Shown here piece by piece: positions 33,664-35,422 of a stretch of DNA of 35,422 nt; within the stretch, counting starts at the first letter, position 1; each line of letters begins with the position of its first letter. Under the pieces are notes generated by a model. That model did not search any database and was not told the DNA's origin. It worked only from the letters and a program-made list of their open reading frames with translations. Position numbers and translations under genes: made by a program. Where the stretch lies: assembly GCA_024680555.1 (NCBI GenBank), contig JAILCC010000003.1, positions 68,052 to 103,473 of the forward strand. The letters run 5' to 3'. This DNA is from a bacterium (lineage in GTDB: Bacteria; Cyanobacteriota; Vampirovibrionia; Gastranaerophilales; JAILCC01).

Positions 33664-34500
33664 TTATATTGCCCCCATAATCATAAATAGCGGGTAACTT
33701 ATATCCCATCCGGTATTATTGTTCTTCCGCTTATATTGTTCCATCTTTTTTATTCTTTCTTGTTTTAATTTTTCTTGCTCTTTATTGAATGCATTTATTT
33801 TTTTTGTGCTTGAATTTCTTTTTGCAATTATTGGGGTTGCGTATTCCATAAATTTATTGTACGACTCGGTATTATAGCCTGTTATCAGCCTGTTTGAATA
33901 ATTGTATGTCATATAGTTATATGCGTACATTGTTCTTTTTTCTGCTGATGGGTGAGTGGACAAAAATTCAATCTTTGAGCCGCCCAATTTGTATAGCAAA
34001 GAAACCATTGCGAGGGGATTGTAGCCTGCAATTACCATTAAATCTACACCGGTTATATCAGCTTCACATTCTTCATTTCTCGACATTTTTAAATTACCAA
34101 GTTCTTCGGCATATATGGCTGTTCCTGCATAGGGAACAAACAAACTTGCGATATTTATTGCTGCGGTTGCTATGCCGCTTACCATAGTTTGTTTTGCGAT
34201 ATGGTTATTTAATATATGTCCTATTTCATGAGATATTACTGCAGCCAATTCATCGTCATTTTCAACGACTTTTAGTATGCCGGTGTATACATTTACTTCT
34301 TTTTGGAAATTTGCATAGGCATTTTGTTCATCTTTGTCGATAACTACAAACTTTACATTTGCCGGCAAACCGGATTTTTGCATTATGTTTTGTCCGATGC
34401 GGTTTACTCTTTCAGTAGCGGATGTTGTTGTCCAATCTGTTGCAAACGAGCAATTTGTCCAAAAAAATGTTATAATAAATAATAGAATAATCTTTTTCAT
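33664..34500 (-). CDS. M48-family metallopeptidase, exported
   Basis: A 278-residue zinc protease. The N-terminal signal peptide (KKIILLFIITFFWTNCSFA) puts it in the periplasm or cell surface; C17 is not in a proper lipobox. The zinc motif HEIGH (91-95) has H91, E92 and H95, and the third ligand is probably E144 in RNEECEAD. A hydrophobic stretch lies between them (about 104-130), as in the HtpX/BepA-like group. The C-terminal region is basic with a KLKQERIKKMEQYKRK-type helix. Homologues act in envelope protein quality control; the substrate here is unknown. AGGGGAAG precedes the ATG. Confidence 0.92.
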   Translation of the reverse strand: MKKIILLFIITFFWTNCSFATDWTTTSATERVNRIGQNIMQKSGLPANVKFVVIDKDEQNAYANFQKEVNVYTGILKVVENDDELAAVISHEIGHILNNHIAKQTMVSGIATAAINIASLFVPYAGTAIYAEELGNLKMSRNEECEADITGVDLMVIAGYNPLAMVSLLYKLGGSKIEFLSTHPSAEKRTMYAYNYMTYNYSNRLITGYNTESYNKFMEYATPIIAKRNSSTKKINAFNKEQEKLKQERIKKMEQYKRKNNNTGWDISYPLFMIMGAI

Positions 34501-34630
34501 ATTTCTTCCCCTAACTATATTTTATAATCAATAATGTAAACTTTTGTAACAATATTTTAGAAAACTGAATTTATGCAAAAAAGATATACTTTATATATAT
34601 GTATATAGGGTTACTTATAGGAGACTAAGT

Positions 34631-35422
34631 ATGGATATTACAAAAATTACCTTTGATGAAGTAAAGTATGGCGCAGCATTTGAAGCACTAGACGTTAATA
34701 ATGACGGAAAAATCACAAAAGACGACCTTAATGCAGCTACAGACAATAAAGTAAAATCTCAAATTCAAAATGTTTTGAACGACACAGATGACGAACCTGT
34801 TCTTTCAAAATCAGGTGCTAATAATGGCATAACTAAAGACACGGATGTAAAAACATTTGATGCTGACGTTACTCAAAGTAAAGGTGTTGTTTATGTAGTT
34901 ATGGGTAACCTTGGTGCTTGCGGTTGGTGTAACCAACTTGAAAGCGCAATTGACAAAAACAAAGATAGCCTCGGAAATTGTCAAATTTACAATCTAAAAT
35001 GGGCTGATGATAAGAACAACGACCTTTGTTGGAGTTTGTACAAAAAAACTGATTACTACAAAAAACACCAAGGCAGCGCAGCATATCCGACAGTTTTAAA
35101 ATTTGTTGACGGTAAACTCGTTGATGTTGTTGGTAATCCTCGAAACACTCAAACCACTATCAATGCAATGATAGATGGCGCAAAAGCAACGAACACTACT
35201 GATACAACCAACAATACAAACACCGAGAATAATACTGAGGCAGCGGGTGCTAATACCACAACCGATGCAACAAAAACAAGTGCAACCACAACAAAAACTG
35301 CTGAAGATATCAAAAAAGCAGCAGAAGAATTGGTTGCAAAATATCCTCCCGCAGCTGCTACCGGACAAAATGTTGATGGTTATTCTGCATCCAACCCGGC
35401 ACTTGCAGCACTCAAAAAAGCT
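34631..35422 (+). CDS. EF-hand plus thioredoxin-like protein, 3' truncated by the window
   Basis: The frame runs open from ATG 34631 to the window end (264 residues seen). The start has AGGAGA eight bases upstream. Near the N-terminus is an EF-hand calcium loop (DVNNDGKITKDD, residues 21-32) with preceding helix. Residues about 84-182 look like a thioredoxin fold: GVVYVVMGNLGACGWCNQLE with a CGWC redox motif (C97, C100), a helix, then AAYPTVLKFVDGKLVDVVGN with the cis-Pro-like YPT. Residues 186-223 are a Thr/Asn/Ala-rich linker, followed by a helix (AEDIKKAAEELVAK) and PAAATGQNVDGYSASNPA. There is no signal peptide. The combination suggests a calcium-responsive or structural thiol protein. 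Function not known. Confidence 0.85.
   Translation, partial: MDITKITFDEVKYGAAFEALDVNNDGKITKDDLNAATDNKVKSQIQNVLNDTDDEPVLSKSGANNGITKDTDVKTFDADVTQSKGVVYVVMGNLGACGWCNQLESAIDKNKDSLGNCQIYNLKWADDKNNDLCWSLYKKTDYYKKHQGSAAYPTVLKFVDGKLVDVVGNPRNTQTTINAMIDGAKATNTTDTTNNTNTENNTEAAGANTTTDATKTSATTTKTAEDIKKAAEELVAKYPPAAATGQNVDGYSASNPALAALKKA

Noticed and set aside
34899..35368. Cys-rich minus-strand frames near the window end
   Set aside because: They are antisense to the Thr/Asn/Ala-rich coding region; ACA, GCA and AAA codons read backwards give Cys- and Phe-rich peptides.
1..35422. CRISPR array, insertion sequence or prophage
   Set aside because: No regularly spaced repeats, transposase, integrase or phage structural genes were seen. 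The only notable direct repeat is the 46-bp tRNA-associated pair.

Overview
The window is a gene-dense, AT-rich bacterial chromosome segment with intact housekeeping genes, one tRNA, and no phage, transposase or CRISPR signal. Several features point to the cyanobacterial lineage: a Ycf45-type ATPase with a C-terminal R3H domain (31337-32896), a YidC with a long extracytoplasmic insert between its first two transmembrane segments and the rest (23361-24470), an SLH-domain protein with an ordinary signal peptide (7613-9847), and a small protein resembling UPF0367 (20858-21118). No photosynthesis gene is present, many proteins are unrecognised, and an NfnA-like redox subunit and an alanine/sodium symporter suggest fermentative life. 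My best inference is a non-photosynthetic Cyanobacteriota relative (Melainabacteria/Vampirovibrionia, perhaps Gastranaerophilales). This rests on pattern recognition only.

Layout. 1-1050: 3' end of a prepilin peptidase gene (+), convergent with a possible beta-barrel protein (-). 1184-1407: tRNA-Arg(ACG) (-) with its terminator; the tRNA 3' end plus terminator is duplicated 115 bp away. 1561-5156: a small protein (-), a LuxR-type response regulator (+) and, convergent with it, a soluble TPR-GAF-HD-GYP signalling protein (-). 5211-7232: a minus-strand operon of a DUF6941-like protein, DAHP synthase (aroF) and 5-formyltetrahydrofolate cyclo-ligase. 7380-7520: a 46-codon ORF (+) with a strong ribosome binding site. 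7613-10610: a Cys-rich SLH protein and a Ser/Lys-rich protein (-). 10726-14363: a plus-strand run uvrB-folK-flavoprotein with overlapping genes. 14358-20475: a minus-strand operon of a divergent phosphohexomutase, gcvT, gcvH and gcvPA, then a phosphoribosyltransferase-like protein. 20547-21578: small proteins. 21585-29407: a long minus-strand series comprising a triplicated membrane protein, nfnA, an unknown, a symporter, yidC, mnmE and an unknown. 29546-31333: typA (+). 31337-34500: the Ycf45-type ATPase, an unknown and an M48 protease (-). 34631-end: an EF-hand/thioredoxin-like protein (+), cut by the window edge.

How the genes fit together. One-carbon and folate metabolism recurs: folK (folate synthesis), the cyclo-ligase (5-formyl-THF salvage), gcvT/H/PA (methylene-THF from glycine) and mnmE (a methylene-THF consumer in tRNA modification). 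aroF feeds chorismate, the precursor of the p-aminobenzoate part of folate. Envelope functions are the second theme: prepilin peptidase, SLH protein, YidC, M48 protease and several unknown membrane proteins. The most unusual items are the 566-residue protein with a threefold two-helix membrane repeat, the 744-residue phosphohexomutase with an altered active-site loop leading the glycine-cleavage operon, the EF-hand plus CGWC protein, and the duplicated tRNA 3' end. No intergenic stretch over about 300 bases lacks content; the longest, 1051-1560, holds the tRNA, its duplicated tail and two inverted repeats.
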